Shown: positions 16,320 through 26,026 of the stretch, in pieces
How positions within the stretch are numbered: the stretch's first letter is position 1
Layout: every line of letters starts with the position of its first letter
Notes under the pieces: model-generated
The model's input: the letters and a program-made list of their open reading frames with translations, nothing else
The model's database searches: none
Told to the model about the DNA's origin: nothing
Assembly (NCBI GenBank): GCA_046327755.1
Contig: JAXLXW010000012.1
Location: forward strand, 1 to 64,000
Direction: 5' to 3'
DNA from: SCN-70-22 sp046327755
Lineage (GTDB): Bacteria > Gemmatimonadota > Gemmatimonadetes > Gemmatimonadales > Gemmatimonadaceae
Length of the DNA: 64,000 nucleotides
Made by a program: the position numbers and the translations under genes

Positions 16320-18893
16320 TCAGAGCGGATTCACCCAGTAGTTGACCTTGAGGACGACGATGTTGTCGGGGCGCGTGTGGAAGAGCGCGCTCCGGTCGCG
16401 CCCGAAGTCGAAGTCGCCGACCGACGCCACGTCGCTCCGCCGCTGCTGCCACGCCACATACAGCGTCGAGCCGCGCGTCCACTCCCAGCGCAAGACCGCG
16501 TTGCCGCGGAGCGACCGGAGATTGAAGTCGAGCGAAGGGATCGTGCCGCTGTACGGGATGAAGTCGTAGGTGTGCGGCGCCGCGAACTGCCGCGCACTCC
16601 CATAGTCCTGGCTCGAGAGGAGCGGCTGCAGGTACGTCTCGAGCGAGAGGCGCGGCGAGAAGGTCGCGTTGAATCGCGTCTCCATCCCCAGCGAGACCTG
16701 GTGCAGCGGCGCAAAGACATAGCGGCGCCCGTACGTTGCCGTGTACGTCGGGTCGGCGACAGAGGTGACGAACTGCGCCGGTGTGTAGAGGCGGGACAGC
16801 ACCGGCCCGGCCGACAGGTTCCAGCGTGAGGACGTCTTGATCCCCACCTGCCCCCCGGCCGACCAGCTCCAGCCACCCGACTCGTAGTCTTGCAGCTGAA
16901 GCGTCGACAGCAGGGTGATCGGCTTCCGCACGTCGGAACTGGCGTTGAGCTGGTACACCACCCACGCCGGGCGTGTGGCCACCGGGCCGCCGCGCGTGAG
17001 GCGGTCGTCGACGGCGCGGAAGTAGCGCTGCACGTGCGCGCTGAGCGTCCAGTAATTCGACGTGGTCGCTTGCAGCTGCACGGCGCCGAAGGTGAGGATC
17101 GGCTGCCAGGCGTAGTTGTGCTCGGAGCGGACGACGGTCGTCAGCGCCCAGCGGCGCAGGTGCGCCCCGGGGACATTCTGCAGGTAGTTGATGGACCCCT
17201 GCACGTCGCGCCGGTCGGTGCGCACCGCGAACCCCAGGTCGTTGACCTCGTACTTGGGGCTCGTGAGCGCGCCGCCGAGTTGGCCGCGCCAGTGCGCCCC
17301 CGCCTGACGAGAGACGGCGAGGTTCATCGCGTAGCCAAGCAGCGACGTCTCGGCGGTGTCGACCCCGAGATGATCGGCGTCGGGACGCTGGAAGAAATGG
17401 TTGGAGCGGCGCTGTGTCGCGGTGATGGCCCGCGTGTCGCCCGCCACCCGGCTGAACTCCACGTCGCCGAACGAGAGCCAGCTCCGCCGCCCCCACTCGT
17501 GGCGGAAGTCGATCCCGCCGGCGAGCGCCGACCGATGGAGCGACGCCTGCAACGCATCGGTGGCGAGGTCGCGCTCCACGCTGGTCAGGACGCCCCCCAC
17601 GAAGCTCTGCCCCTGCCGGAACTCGCGCCGTGCACGCCCGACGAGGTAGTTCGCCATCGGCTCGACCACGAACTCGTCATTGCTCCCGTCGGGGCGGCGG
17701 AAGCGCGCCGTCTCGCGCGCCGTCACCGCCTCGAGCAACCCCACCGACCATCCCCCCACCTGCCCCGACAGCTTCCCCGATCCGAGGATCGTCGTCGCGT
17801 CCGGGACGTCGCTGGCCGCCGTCGGCGGCTGCAACGACGGCGCACGCCCGATGCGGCGCGAATAGAAGAGCTGCCCGCCACTGGTGCTGTTGGCGCCAAA
17901 GGCAAAGACGTCGCTCCCCTCGATGAAGAGCGGGCGCTTCTCCTGGAAGAAGGTCTCATACACGCCCAGGTTCACGATCGCCGGGTCGACCTCGACCTGG
18001 CCGAAGTCAGGATTGATCGCGGCATTGAGCGTGAGGTTCGACGTCGCCCGCAGCACCATGTCGAGCCCCGCGGAGGTGCCGTAGTCGGGATTGTGCTTGA
18101 ACGGATCCGGGCCGGGATCGACGTACGAACCGCGCTCGACGACGTAGGGAAGCAGCTCGATGCGCTTTCCCGGCCGCAGGTCGCGCAGCCCGTCGAGCAG
18201 CCCGTACTTCGGGACCCCTCCCACTTCGGACTTGGGCATCGGCGTCGACGTCGCGTACTCATGGCGCCGCCCGATCACCCGCTCGAACTGGATCCCCCAC
18301 ACCTGCACCGGCGCCCCCGAGAAGCGCAGTTGCGAGAACGGGATGCGATACTCCGCGGTCCACCCCTCGCGGTCGATCGACGTCGCCACGTCCCACACCG
18401 GGTCCCACGAGTTGTCGTCGGCGTTGATGATCTTCACTTCGTCGCGCCTAACGCCCAGCGGGTTCACGTCGAAGCCGAAGGCGGTGCGACGGTCGTGGTA
18501 CGAGTCGATCATCACGCCGAACCAGTCGGAATCGCCCAGGTCCATGTCGCGACGTCCAAGCCGCCCGGTGATCGTCCCCGTGTCGAAGAGCCGGACGCCC
18601 ACGTAGAGGTACGTATCGTCGTACAGGACGCGCACCTCGGTCCGCTGCGACGCGGGCGCCCCTTCTTCGGGATCGACCTGCGTGAACGACGTGGTCGGTT
18701 CCGCCGCGGCCCATCCCCCCTCATCCAGGTGACCGTCGAGCTGGATGGTGGCGGTGGTGCGGGTGGCGTGCGAGACAGGAATCGCGCGCCCCGAGTCGGC
18801 GATGGGCGCCTGACGAGCGGGAGGGCGGCTGGCCTGAGCGCCGGCCACGAGCGGGAGCGAAAGGACGAGCGCGAGCGACTGCGAAAGGCGCAT
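16320..18893 (-). CDS. DUF5916 outer-membrane protein with N-terminal CBM9-like domain
   Basis: This is an 857-residue exported protein with signal peptide SLALVLSLPLVAGAQA. Residues about 45-250 form a carbohydrate-binding family 9-like beta-sandwich (IQLDGHLDEGGWAAAEP, then VRVLYDDTYLYVGVRLFD). The remainder is a DUF5916-type barrel: FFQEKRPLFIEGSDVFAFG, LFYSRRIGRAPS and many alternating strands, ending VLKVNYWVNPL. Such proteins are frequent in Bacteroidota and Gemmatimonadota; no substrate has been defined. It stands alone, convergent with the cyclophilin gene and divergent from the class-V aminotransferase gene. ATG 18891-18893 fits the signal. Confidence 0.88.
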   Translation of the reverse strand: MRLSQSLALVLSLPLVAGAQASRPPARQAPIADSGRAIPVSHATRTTATIQLDGHLDEGGWAAAEPTTSFTQVDPEEGAPASQRTEVRVLYDDTYLYVGVRLFDTGTITGRLGRRDMDLGDSDWFGVMIDSYHDRRTAFGFDVNPLGVRRDEVKIINADDNSWDPVWDVATSIDREGWTAEYRIPFSQLRFSGAPVQVWGIQFERVIGRRHEYATSTPMPKSEVGGVPKYGLLDGLRDLRPGKRIELLPYVVERGSYVDPGPDPFKHNPDYGTSAGLDMVLRATSNLTLNAAINPDFGQVEVDPAIVNLGVYETFFQEKRPLFIEGSDVFAFGANSTSGGQLFYSRRIGRAPSLQPPTAASDVPDATTILGSGKLSGQVGGWSVGLLEAVTARETARFRRPDGSNDEFVVEPMANYLVGRARREFRQGQSFVGGVLTSVERDLATDALQASLHRSALAGGIDFRHEWGRRSWLSFGDVEFSRVAGDTRAITATQRRSNHFFQRPDADHLGVDTAETSLLGYAMNLAVSRQAGAHWRGQLGGALTSPKYEVNDLGFAVRTDRRDVQGSINYLQNVPGAHLRRWALTTVVRSEHNYAWQPILTFGAVQLQATTSNYWTLSAHVQRYFRAVDDRLTRGGPVATRPAWVVYQLNASSDVRKPITLLSTLQLQDYESGGWSWSAGGQVGIKTSSRWNLSAGPVLSRLYTPAQFVTSVADPTYTATYGRRYVFAPLHQVSLGMETRFNATFSPRLSLETYLQPLLSSQDYGSARQFAAPHTYDFIPYSGTIPSLDFNLRSLRGNAVLRWEWTRGSTLYVAWQQRRSDVASVGDFDFGRDRSALFHTRPDNIVVLKVNYWVNPL

Positions 18894-19154
18894 GTAGCGA
18901 CGTGACGACAGGTGGGCGGACGCGGCCGCGAGGACTGGACCGGTCCCCCGCAATACGCGGCGCCACCCCGACCTGTTACATCGCCGGGTGGGCGCCGGGC
19001 GCGACAGGCTCTCGCGTCGCCGATGCGAATGGCGCACAAGCGCTCGCCAGTCGGGGCGACGGACGACATGTTCATCCCGCACGCAGGTGGCGCGTGTCGC
19101 GCGCCCCCCTCTCTACCCGTTCGAGCGCTTCATCCCCGCACGCATCTCTCCGTC

Positions 19155-20474
19155 ATGACCGACCAGCTTCCGCGCCGCGACTTCCTGACGCGCCTCGCCG
19201 CGACCTCGTTCGCGGCTGGATTCGCCCCACCCCTCGCCGCCAGCGCGCTCCCATCGCTCGGCGGGCTGATGGGTGCTGCCACCGGCGACGCCTTCACCCT
19301 CCCCCCCAGCGACGACGACGAAGCCGTCTTCGCCGCCGCGCGCAAGCGCTTCCTCTTCCCCACCAGCGTCACCTACTGCAACACCGGGACGTTAGGCGCC
19401 ATCCCGAAGGACGTGATGGACGTGGTGGTGCAGGGGCTGCAGCAGCTGGAGCGCGAGCTCCCCGACTGGCCCTACTTCCAGGCGGACGGCGAGCCGCTCA
19501 CCGGCTATCAGCAGCTGGCCGAGTACCGCGCCGAGGCGGGAGCGTTCATCAACGCGCCGGTCGAGGAGGTTGCCTTCACGCAGAACGCGACGATGGGGAT
19601 GAGCTTCCTCGCCAACGGGTGCGATCTTGCGGCTGGCGACGAGGTGCTCACCACCGACCAGGAACACAGCGGCGGCATTGGCGGCTTCCGGCTGCGCGCC
19701 AAGCGGCACGGCGTGGTGGTGAAGGAGTTGCCGCTGGCGAGCGCGCTGGACGCGGGGCCCGACGGGATCGTGAAGCTCTTCGCCGACGCCGTCACGCCGC
19801 GCACCAAGGTCATCATGTTCTCGCACATCACCTCGGGGCGCGGAGTGGTGATGCCCGCCAAGGCGCTGTGCGACCTGGCACACCAGCACGGGGCGCTCGC
19901 CCTCGTGGACGGGGCGCAGGCCGTCGGGCAGGTCCGTGTCGACGTGAAGGCGCTCGACTGCGATGCCTACGCCGCCTCGCCGCACAAGTGGCTCCTCGCC
20001 CCCAAGGGGACGGGGATACTGTACATCAAGCGCGCGGTGCAGCCGCGCCTCTGGAACACGCTCGCCTCGGGCGAGATCGACGACAGCACCAAGGGTGCGT
20101 TCCGCTTCATGCAGTACGGCACGGGGAGCCCGGCGGTGATCTGGGGGCTGCGCGCCGCCCTCAAGTTCGCCAATACGCTCGGGATCGACCGCATCGCCCG
20201 CTGGGACGCCATGCTCACCAAGCGACTGCGCGACGGGCTGGCGACGATGCCGCATGTGAAGGTGGTGTCGCCCGCCGACCCGCGCCTCGCCGCCGGCATC
20301 ACCACCTTCGGCATCCGCGGAAAGAACGGCCGCGAGCTGCAAGACGCCCTCTGGACCCGCAAGATCCGCGTTCGCTCGCAGGGCGATCCGGGGGTCCGCC
20401 TCTCCGCGCACTACTACGTGAGCCCCGCCGACATCGACCGCGTGCTCGAGGTCGTGTCCGCGATGAAGGCGTAG
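19155..20474 (+). CDS. Tat-exported class V aminotransferase (isopenicillin-N-epimerase-like)
   Basis: This is a 439-residue PLP enzyme. It carries a twin-arginine signal (LPRRDFLTRLAATSFAAGF) and then a fold-type I core. The cofactor lysine is Lys278 in AASPHKWLLAPKGTG, and the preceding ALVDGAQAVGQ supplies the Asp contact. FTQNATMGMS and DQEHSGGIG are family segments. Relatives include isopenicillin-N epimerase and cysteine-desulfurase-like enzymes. Export as a folded, cofactor-loaded protein fits the Tat route. ATG 19155 is the only start that gives the signal. The next gene, also Tat-exported, begins 45 bases downstream, suggesting a small operon. The substrate is unknown. Confidence 0.88.
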   Translation: MTDQLPRRDFLTRLAATSFAAGFAPPLAASALPSLGGLMGAATGDAFTLPPSDDDEAVFAAARKRFLFPTSVTYCNTGTLGAIPKDVMDVVVQGLQQLERELPDWPYFQADGEPLTGYQQLAEYRAEAGAFINAPVEEVAFTQNATMGMSFLANGCDLAAGDEVLTTDQEHSGGIGGFRLRAKRHGVVVKELPLASALDAGPDGIVKLFADAVTPRTKVIMFSHITSGRGVVMPAKALCDLAHQHGALALVDGAQAVGQVRVDVKALDCDAYAASPHKWLLAPKGTGILYIKRAVQPRLWNTLASGEIDDSTKGAFRFMQYGTGSPAVIWGLRAALKFANTLGIDRIARWDAMLTKRLRDGLATMPHVKVVSPADPRLAAGITTFGIRGKNGRELQDALWTRKIRVRSQGDPGVRLSAHYYVSPADIDRVLEVVSAMKA

Positions 20475-20519
20475 CGCCCGCGATCTCCGTACCGCTCAAC
20501 GCATCTCCCCATCCTCCCA

Positions 20520-21692
20520 ATGACCGACACCCGTCGCGACTTCATCCGCTCCACCGCCCTCGCCGGCGCTGCGCTTGCCTTGCGGCCGGCGTCCACGCTC
20601 GCCGCCGTGCCTAACGGCGAGGCGCACGAGACACCGGAGCATGCCCCGACTGCCACGCCGCGCCCCGGCGCCGCGAAGAAGCTCCTCATCCTCGGCGGCA
20701 CCGGCTTCATTGGCCCGCATACCGTGAAGTACGCCCTCGACCGCGGGCACGAGGTCACCATCCTCACACGCGGACGCAGCAGCACCAAGGTCGAGGGGGT
20801 GGAGCACATCATCGCCGACCGCGAGGGAGACCTCGCCGCGCTCTCCGGTCGCAGGTGGGATGCGGTGCTCGACAACAACGCGCGCGATTACCGCTGGGTG
20901 CAGCGAAGCACGAAGGCGCTGAAGGATTCGACGGACTACTACCTGTTCGTCTCTTCCATCTCGGCGTACAAGACCCCCGCGTTCTCCTACGCGTCGGCCG
21001 GCGACGTGCGCACGACGCCGGTGCTGGAAGACGCCGAGCGCTTCGCCCCGCCCGCCGACTGGAAGGACGGACAGGAGGCGCCCTACGGGCTCACCAAGGC
21101 GCTGTCCGAGAACATCGTCAACGCGGCGTTCCCCGGGCGCGCGGCGATCGTGCGCCCTGGCCTGATCGTCGGCCCCACCGACCCGACCGACCGCTGGACC
21201 TATTGGCCCGTGCGCATCGACGAGGGAGGCGAGGTCCTCGCGCCTGGCAACCCTAACCATGCAGCGCAGGTGATCGACCAGCGCGACCTGACCGAGTTCA
21301 TCGTACGGCTGGCGGAAGGGCGCGTAACCGGTGCCTTCAACGCCACCGGCCCCGCGACACGGCTGACGTTTGCCGAGATGCTCGCCGGGTGCCGCGCCGC
21401 AACCTCGGCGGCGGTCTCGTTCACGTGGGTCCCCGAGCCGTTCCTCGCCGAGCAGAAGCTCGGGATCTGGAGCGACATCCCAGCGTGGGCGCCGGGCGAC
21501 CCGCTGATGTACGTGAGCGTGGCGCGCGCCATCGCGGCCGGCCTCACCTATCGCCCGCTCGCCGTGACGGCGATGGATACCATCGCGTGGGACAAGGGAC
21601 GCCCGGCAGCGGAGCGTGAGAAGCGGCAGGCCGGGATGACGCGGGCGCGGGAGAAGGAAGTCCTCGCGGCGTGGAAGGCGAGGCGCCGCTAG
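20520..21692 (+). CDS. Tat-exported NAD-dependent epimerase/dehydratase family protein
   Basis: This is a 390-residue protein with a twin-arginine signal (DTRRDFIRSTALAGAALAL). The Rossmann fold begins LLILGGTGFIGPHTV, the extended-SDR active site is YGLTKALSE (Tyr and Lys), and SSISAY supplies the Ser. It resembles exported isoflavone-reductase/epimerase-like proteins rather than classical sugar epimerases. A periplasmic NAD(P)-binding enzyme is unusual but consistent with Tat export of folded holoenzyme. It follows the exported class-V aminotransferase, and both may act on the same extracytoplasmic compound. ATG 20520 is well placed. Confidence 0.86.
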   Translation: MTDTRRDFIRSTALAGAALALRPASTLAAVPNGEAHETPEHAPTATPRPGAAKKLLILGGTGFIGPHTVKYALDRGHEVTILTRGRSSTKVEGVEHIIADREGDLAALSGRRWDAVLDNNARDYRWVQRSTKALKDSTDYYLFVSSISAYKTPAFSYASAGDVRTTPVLEDAERFAPPADWKDGQEAPYGLTKALSENIVNAAFPGRAAIVRPGLIVGPTDPTDRWTYWPVRIDEGGEVLAPGNPNHAAQVIDQRDLTEFIVRLAEGRVTGAFNATGPATRLTFAEMLAGCRAATSAAVSFTWVPEPFLAEQKLGIWSDIPAWAPGDPLMYVSVARAIAAGLTYRPLAVTAMDTIAWDKGRPAAEREKRQAGMTRAREKEVLAAWKARRR

Positions 21693-21702
21693 GCGCCCGC
21701 CC

Positions 21703-24165
21703 TCACCGCTTGCCGTCGATCGCCGAGCGCAGCGCCTCGGCAGGTGCAATGCGCAGCGCACGGCGCAACGGGATCGCCGCCGCTATCGATGACGCAAACA
21801 GGAGCGCACCGCCGACCGCGGCGTAACTTACCGGATCGGTCGGCGACACGTCGTGCAGGAGCGAGGAGAGCAGCGGACTGGTGAGTCGCGCGGCCACTGC
21901 CCCGATCACGAGGCCGAGCACGACGAGCCAGCCCAGCCCTCCCAGCACCAGCCGCACGATGTCCCACGTCGAGGCGCCGACCGCGGCACGAATCCCAATC
22001 TCGCGCGTGCGCCGCCCGACCACGTAGGTCAGCACCCCGTACACCCCAACAATCGCCAGCAGCAGGCCGACGGCCGCCACCGCCAACGCCTGCGTCGCGT
22101 TGGCGCGCGCCCCGCCCACCTGGTCGTCGATGGTGTGCGCCGCGAGCTCCACGGAAAGCGGACGGTCAGGGACGGCACGGACGAGGATGTCGCGCACCGG
22201 GGTCACGAGCGCCGCCGCATCGCCGCGCGCCATCACCACGAACGACGGATAGGGGGTGTGCGCCTGCAGCCAGGGCCGGTACAGCTCCGGCCCCTGCTCG
22301 GCGAAAAGCAGTCCCGGGCTCGAGGCACGGCTGTCCGCCGCCACCCCGACCACCGTCAGCTGCACCGGCAGCTGCGGTGCCGTGTCGACGCGCACGGTGC
22401 GGCCGATGGGGTCCACCCCGGGCCACCAGCGTCGCGCTGTCCACTCGCTCACGATCGCCACGGGCACCCCACCCGCCACGTCGCTCGTCTCGAACGCGCG
22501 CCCGCGCCGCACCGCAATCCCCGTGGCGGCGAAGTAGTCCGGCCCCACCGCCGTCACGCTCGACGGGACGAGCAGATCGGGGAGCGGGGCGCTCCCACCA
22601 TCGAGCACGACGGCGGGAGCGCCCCCCGCCCCACGCAATGGGACATGGGCGCGCATCGCCACGGCGCGCACCCCGGGGACGGCCGAGAGGTCGCGCACGA
22701 TCCCCTCCGTCACCGGGAGGTACTTCTCCGGGACGCGCCAGGGATGCGGGAAGCTCGGCGAGGCGGTCACCACGTGCGCCGCGTCGAACCCCACCTCGAC
22801 ATCCGCCAGCCGCAACGCCGACCGCGCCAGCAACGCCCCGGCGACCAGCAACACGAAGGCCGCCGCGACCTGCGCCACGACGAAGATGCGTTGCGTCGTC
22901 GCCTGACCGCCGGCCCCCAACGAGCCGTCGCGCAGCACCGCCTGCGGCTCCGTCGACAGCGCCACGCGCAGCGGCGCCACGGCGAGAGCCGCGGCCACGA
23001 CCACCGCCGCCACCACCGCAAAGGCCATCGCGCGCGCGTCCAGCGCGAAGGCCATGCGCGTGGGCCGCAGGGAGGCGAGCGCGGCGGCCTGCTGCAGGAC
23101 ATCGAGCAACCACCCCGCCACCAGGAGCCCCAGCAGCGTGGACGCGACCACCAGCACCGCGTGCTCCATCAGCAGGTGGCGCACCAACCGCCCGCGCCGC
23201 GCGCCGAGGGCGCTCCGCATCGCGAACTCGCGCTGCTGGTCGAGCGCACGCACGAGCGCGAGGTTCGCCAGGTTGGCACAGCCGAGGAGCATCAGGCACC
23301 CCACCATCGCGGCAAAGATCGCATCGTGCGACTGCGTCGCGGAGACATAGCGCTCTCGCAGCGGGCGCGCCTCGAGCCGCATCGCCACGCGCGTTCCGCC
23401 ACTCGTCGCCAGCGGCAGCTCCACCGCCGCCAGCTCAGCGCGTGCTTCGGCGATCGTGCGCCCGGGCGCCAGCCGCGCCAGAACGGTGAGCGAGCGAATC
23501 GACGGACGGGTGCTGGGGTCGAGTGTCGGGACCGTGGGGAGCCAGAACTTCGACCCGACCTCGAAGTCGAACCCCGGCGGCATCACCCCTACCACCGTGT
23601 ACTGCGAGTCGCTGAGCTTGACCACCTTGCCGACGATCGTCGGGTCGGAACCGAAGAAGGTGGCCCACATGTCGTGGCTCAGCACCGTGACGAGTGGAAC
23701 GCCCAGCTGGTCGTCTGCCGCGGTAAGGGGGCGGCCGAGCTGCGGGGCGGCGCCCATGAGCGAGAAGACGTTAGGCGAGACGACGCCTCCCGAGACGGGG
23801 ACCGGCGCCCCGCCTGCCATGTAGACCTTGCCGCCACTGGTGAAGCCGGCCACCGCGTCGATGGTGGAGAAGCTTCGCGGGCGCAGCACCTGGCTGAACG
23901 TGGTATACGAGACGTCGCAGCGCAGGGCGCAGTCGGGGGCGGCGCTCCCCTGGTCGGCGGGGACCTCCGAGACGACGACGAGTCGCTCGGCCGCGGGGAA
24001 CGGGAGCGCGCGCAACCGGATGGCATCGAGGACGCCGAAGGCCGCCACGCTCCCCCCGATGCCTAACGCCAGCGACCCCACGACGGTGGCCACGTAGCCG
24101 GGGCGACGCCGCAGGGCGCGTAACGCCTGGCGCAGGTCGAAGGCGAAGGCATCGAGGATCGACAT
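21703..24165 (-). CDS. MacB/FtsX-type ABC transporter permease (duplicated, orphan)
   Basis: This is an 820-residue inner-membrane protein of the duplicated permease type common in Acidobacteriota and Gemmatimonadota. It opens FDLRQALRALRRRPGY, followed by the first membrane helix and a MacB periplasmic core (PNVFSLMGAAPQLGRPL, VLSHDMWATFFG). FtsX helices follow (REFAMRSALGARRGRLVRHLL), then a second periplasmic core and second FtsX block (REIGIRAAVGASTWDIVRLVLGG). No ATPase gene is next to it, which is usual for this group. It may export or signal by mechanotransmission. ATG 24163-24165 matches the family start; upstream codons overlap the cupin gene. Confidence 0.92.
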   Translation of the reverse strand: MSILDAFAFDLRQALRALRRRPGYVATVVGSLALGIGGSVAAFGVLDAIRLRALPFPAAERLVVVSEVPADQGSAAPDCALRCDVSYTTFSQVLRPRSFSTIDAVAGFTSGGKVYMAGGAPVPVSGGVVSPNVFSLMGAAPQLGRPLTAADDQLGVPLVTVLSHDMWATFFGSDPTIVGKVVKLSDSQYTVVGVMPPGFDFEVGSKFWLPTVPTLDPSTRPSIRSLTVLARLAPGRTIAEARAELAAVELPLATSGGTRVAMRLEARPLRERYVSATQSHDAIFAAMVGCLMLLGCANLANLALVRALDQQREFAMRSALGARRGRLVRHLLMEHAVLVVASTLLGLLVAGWLLDVLQQAAALASLRPTRMAFALDARAMAFAVVAAVVVAAALAVAPLRVALSTEPQAVLRDGSLGAGGQATTQRIFVVAQVAAAFVLLVAGALLARSALRLADVEVGFDAAHVVTASPSFPHPWRVPEKYLPVTEGIVRDLSAVPGVRAVAMRAHVPLRGAGGAPAVVLDGGSAPLPDLLVPSSVTAVGPDYFAATGIAVRRGRAFETSDVAGGVPVAIVSEWTARRWWPGVDPIGRTVRVDTAPQLPVQLTVVGVAADSRASSPGLLFAEQGPELYRPWLQAHTPYPSFVVMARGDAAALVTPVRDILVRAVPDRPLSVELAAHTIDDQVGGARANATQALAVAAVGLLLAIVGVYGVLTYVVGRRTREIGIRAAVGASTWDIVRLVLGGLGWLVVLGLVIGAVAARLTSPLLSSLLHDVSPTDPVSYAAVGGALLFASSIAAAIPLRRALRIAPAEALRSAIDGKR

Positions 24166-24239
24166 GCCCCAAGAGTGCGGCGCGAAGGCGCACGTCGCCA
24201 GAGCGGCCGCGCACGAACGACGCTCGCGTTCGGGTCCCC

Positions 24240-24770
24240 TCAGCTCGCGAAGCCGTCCGGCATCCGGAGTTCGCCCGCGTCGCTCCCCAGCGCGTCGATG
24301 TCGGCAGCGCGATCGGGATAGCGCGCGCGAAGCGTCGACCGTTCCCCGCCCTCGTACATCGCCCCGGTGAAGCCAGGGGCCAGCGTGCACCCAAACAACG
24401 CGTAGCGCCCACCAGCCACGAGGTGTCCCGCCTGCCAGCTCCCCGCGGGGACGACGTACTGCACGCGCGCCCCGGCCAGCGGGTTCGCCCCCATGATCAC
24501 GTCTTCGCTCGACCCGTCCGGATGCAGGAGGATCAGCCGCAACGGATCGCCGCCATAGAAGTGCCACACCTCATCCACGGGCAGGCGATGAAAGCGCGAG
24601 TGGGACGGTGGATCCTCGCAGTAGAGCCCGATCATCGCGGTCCCGTGCGGCGATCCATCCGCGAAGCTGGTCGGCGATCGATACGTGCCCGCGAACAGCG
24701 TCCCCTCGGCAGGGAGCGGCGTCAGCGAAAAATGCCTGACGAGTGCGGCGACTTCGGGGGAGAGCGGCAT
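24240..24770 (-). CDS. Cupin domain protein, DUF985 type
   Basis: This is a 176-residue single-domain cytosolic cupin. The hallmark FHRLPVDEVWHFYGGDPL supplies metal/ligand His and Glu positions. VPAGSWQAGHL and FGCTLAPGF complete the barrel, as in DUF985 proteins whose function is unknown (a sugar-related role has been guessed from folds). It lies 12 bases downstream of the Gfo/Idh oxidoreductase gene on the same strand, so the two are probably one transcript. The permease follows 74 bases further on. Confidence 0.87.
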   Translation of the reverse strand: MPLSPEVAALVRHFSLTPLPAEGTLFAGTYRSPTSFADGSPHGTAMIGLYCEDPPSHSRFHRLPVDEVWHFYGGDPLRLILLHPDGSSEDVIMGANPLAGARVQYVVPAGSWQAGHLVAGGRYALFGCTLAPGFTGAMYEGGERSTLRARYPDRAADIDALGSDAGELRMPDGFAS

Positions 24771-24782
24771 CGGCGATCCTCG

Positions 24783-25871
24783 CTACCCGTCGACCTGTCG
24801 GGCCCAGACGTCGTCGATGAGTGCCTGTGTGCGCTGCGCGGCGCGCATCGCCGCCGTGCAGGACTCCGCGTGCGGATCACGCGCCATCGCCTCGAAGTTC
24901 TCCAGCAGCTGCACCAACTGGCGGCGCTCGGTCGGCACGCGCGTGACCTCGAACCCCGATGGATTGACGGGGCCACGCTGCGTCGTGAACTCCGCCGTGT
25001 GATCGGGGAGCGGAGCACCGTAGCCACCGCGCCAATCGAGGACGAAGTCGTCCAGGCGCACGCGCCCCTCCGTCCCCATCAGGTGCAGGTCCATCACGCA
25101 CGTCCCGATGTCGAACGCCACATCCCACGTCGCCGTGCACCCGTCCGAGAGCCGCAGCACGCCGTCGCTCCGCACCACCGCACCGGACGCGGAGTCGCGG
25201 CGTGCCATCGCGGCGGCATGGGCAAGCGAGGACTCGTCAGGCGTGAACTCCACCAGCGCCCGCATCGCGTACCACCCCATGTCTCCCCACGCCCCCATCG
25301 GCTCCAGCCGCTCATCGTGCCGGATGTTTGTGCGATCCATCGATGGGAAGGTGAAGGTCGCGTTGACGGCGAGGAGCGTCCCGATGCGCTGGTGCAGCGT
25401 GCGCCGCAGCAGGAGATGGCGCGGATGGTGGACGAAGTGCGTGGCATCGAGGAAGGCGACGCCGTGTGTCCGGCAGGCGTCGGTGATGGCCGCCAGCGCC
25501 GCGGTGCTCGGGAAGGGCTTCTCCACCAGGACGTGCTTGCCATGCGCCGCCGCGGCAATCGCGATCTCGGTGCGCGTGGTGGTGGGCGAGGCGAGGTACA
25601 CCGCGTCGATCCCGTCCCACGCCAGCATCGATCGCCAGTCACCGAACGGGCGTGGCGGGACGGGCCTCGCGTGGGCGAGCGCAAACGCCTGCGCCGACGC
25701 GAGGGTGCGGCTGGCGACTGCCGCCAGCTGCACACGCTCCGTCTCGCGCAGCGCTGCGGCGACCACGCCGGCGATGTATCCGGTCCCCACGAAGCCGATG
25801 CGGAGCGGGCGTCGGGTGTCGGCGGACCCGTTGCCGTTCGAGGCGTGGGCAGGCGCGTCAGGTGATGTCAT
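24783..25871 (-). CDS. Gfo/Idh/MocA family NAD(P)-dependent oxidoreductase
   Basis: This is a 362-residue protein with the family's two domains. The N-terminal Rossmann fold reads RIGFVGTGYIAGVVAAAL, with the catalytic EKPF motif near residue 130. The C-terminal alpha/beta domain is used for substrate and dimer contacts. Family members oxidise or reduce sugars and cyclitols. After the ATG at 25869-25871 there is a short polar lead before the Rossmann strand. It is divergent from the nucleoside transporter gene (155-bp gap) and runs into the DUF985 cupin gene. The exact substrate is unknown. Confidence 0.9.
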   Translation of the reverse strand: MTSPDAPAHASNGNGSADTRRPLRIGFVGTGYIAGVVAAALRETERVQLAAVASRTLASAQAFALAHARPVPPRPFGDWRSMLAWDGIDAVYLASPTTTRTEIAIAAAAHGKHVLVEKPFPSTAALAAITDACRTHGVAFLDATHFVHHPRHLLLRRTLHQRIGTLLAVNATFTFPSMDRTNIRHDERLEPMGAWGDMGWYAMRALVEFTPDESSLAHAAAMARRDSASGAVVRSDGVLRLSDGCTATWDVAFDIGTCVMDLHLMGTEGRVRLDDFVLDWRGGYGAPLPDHTAEFTTQRGPVNPSGFEVTRVPTERRQLVQLLENFEAMARDPHAESCTAAMRAAQRTQALIDDVWARQVDG

Positions 25872-26026
25872 GCGGGAATGAGAACAGCGGCGCGACCGGA
25901 GCGAAAGGGCGAGATGCGCCCCCGGGCGAGCACCGGCCACGCGCCGCCCGAACCCGCGCGAGCGCCTCCCGCACGGCTCGCCGGCCCTGCAGATTGACGG
26001 CGCCTCCCTCCCTTCGCGCCTCCTGC

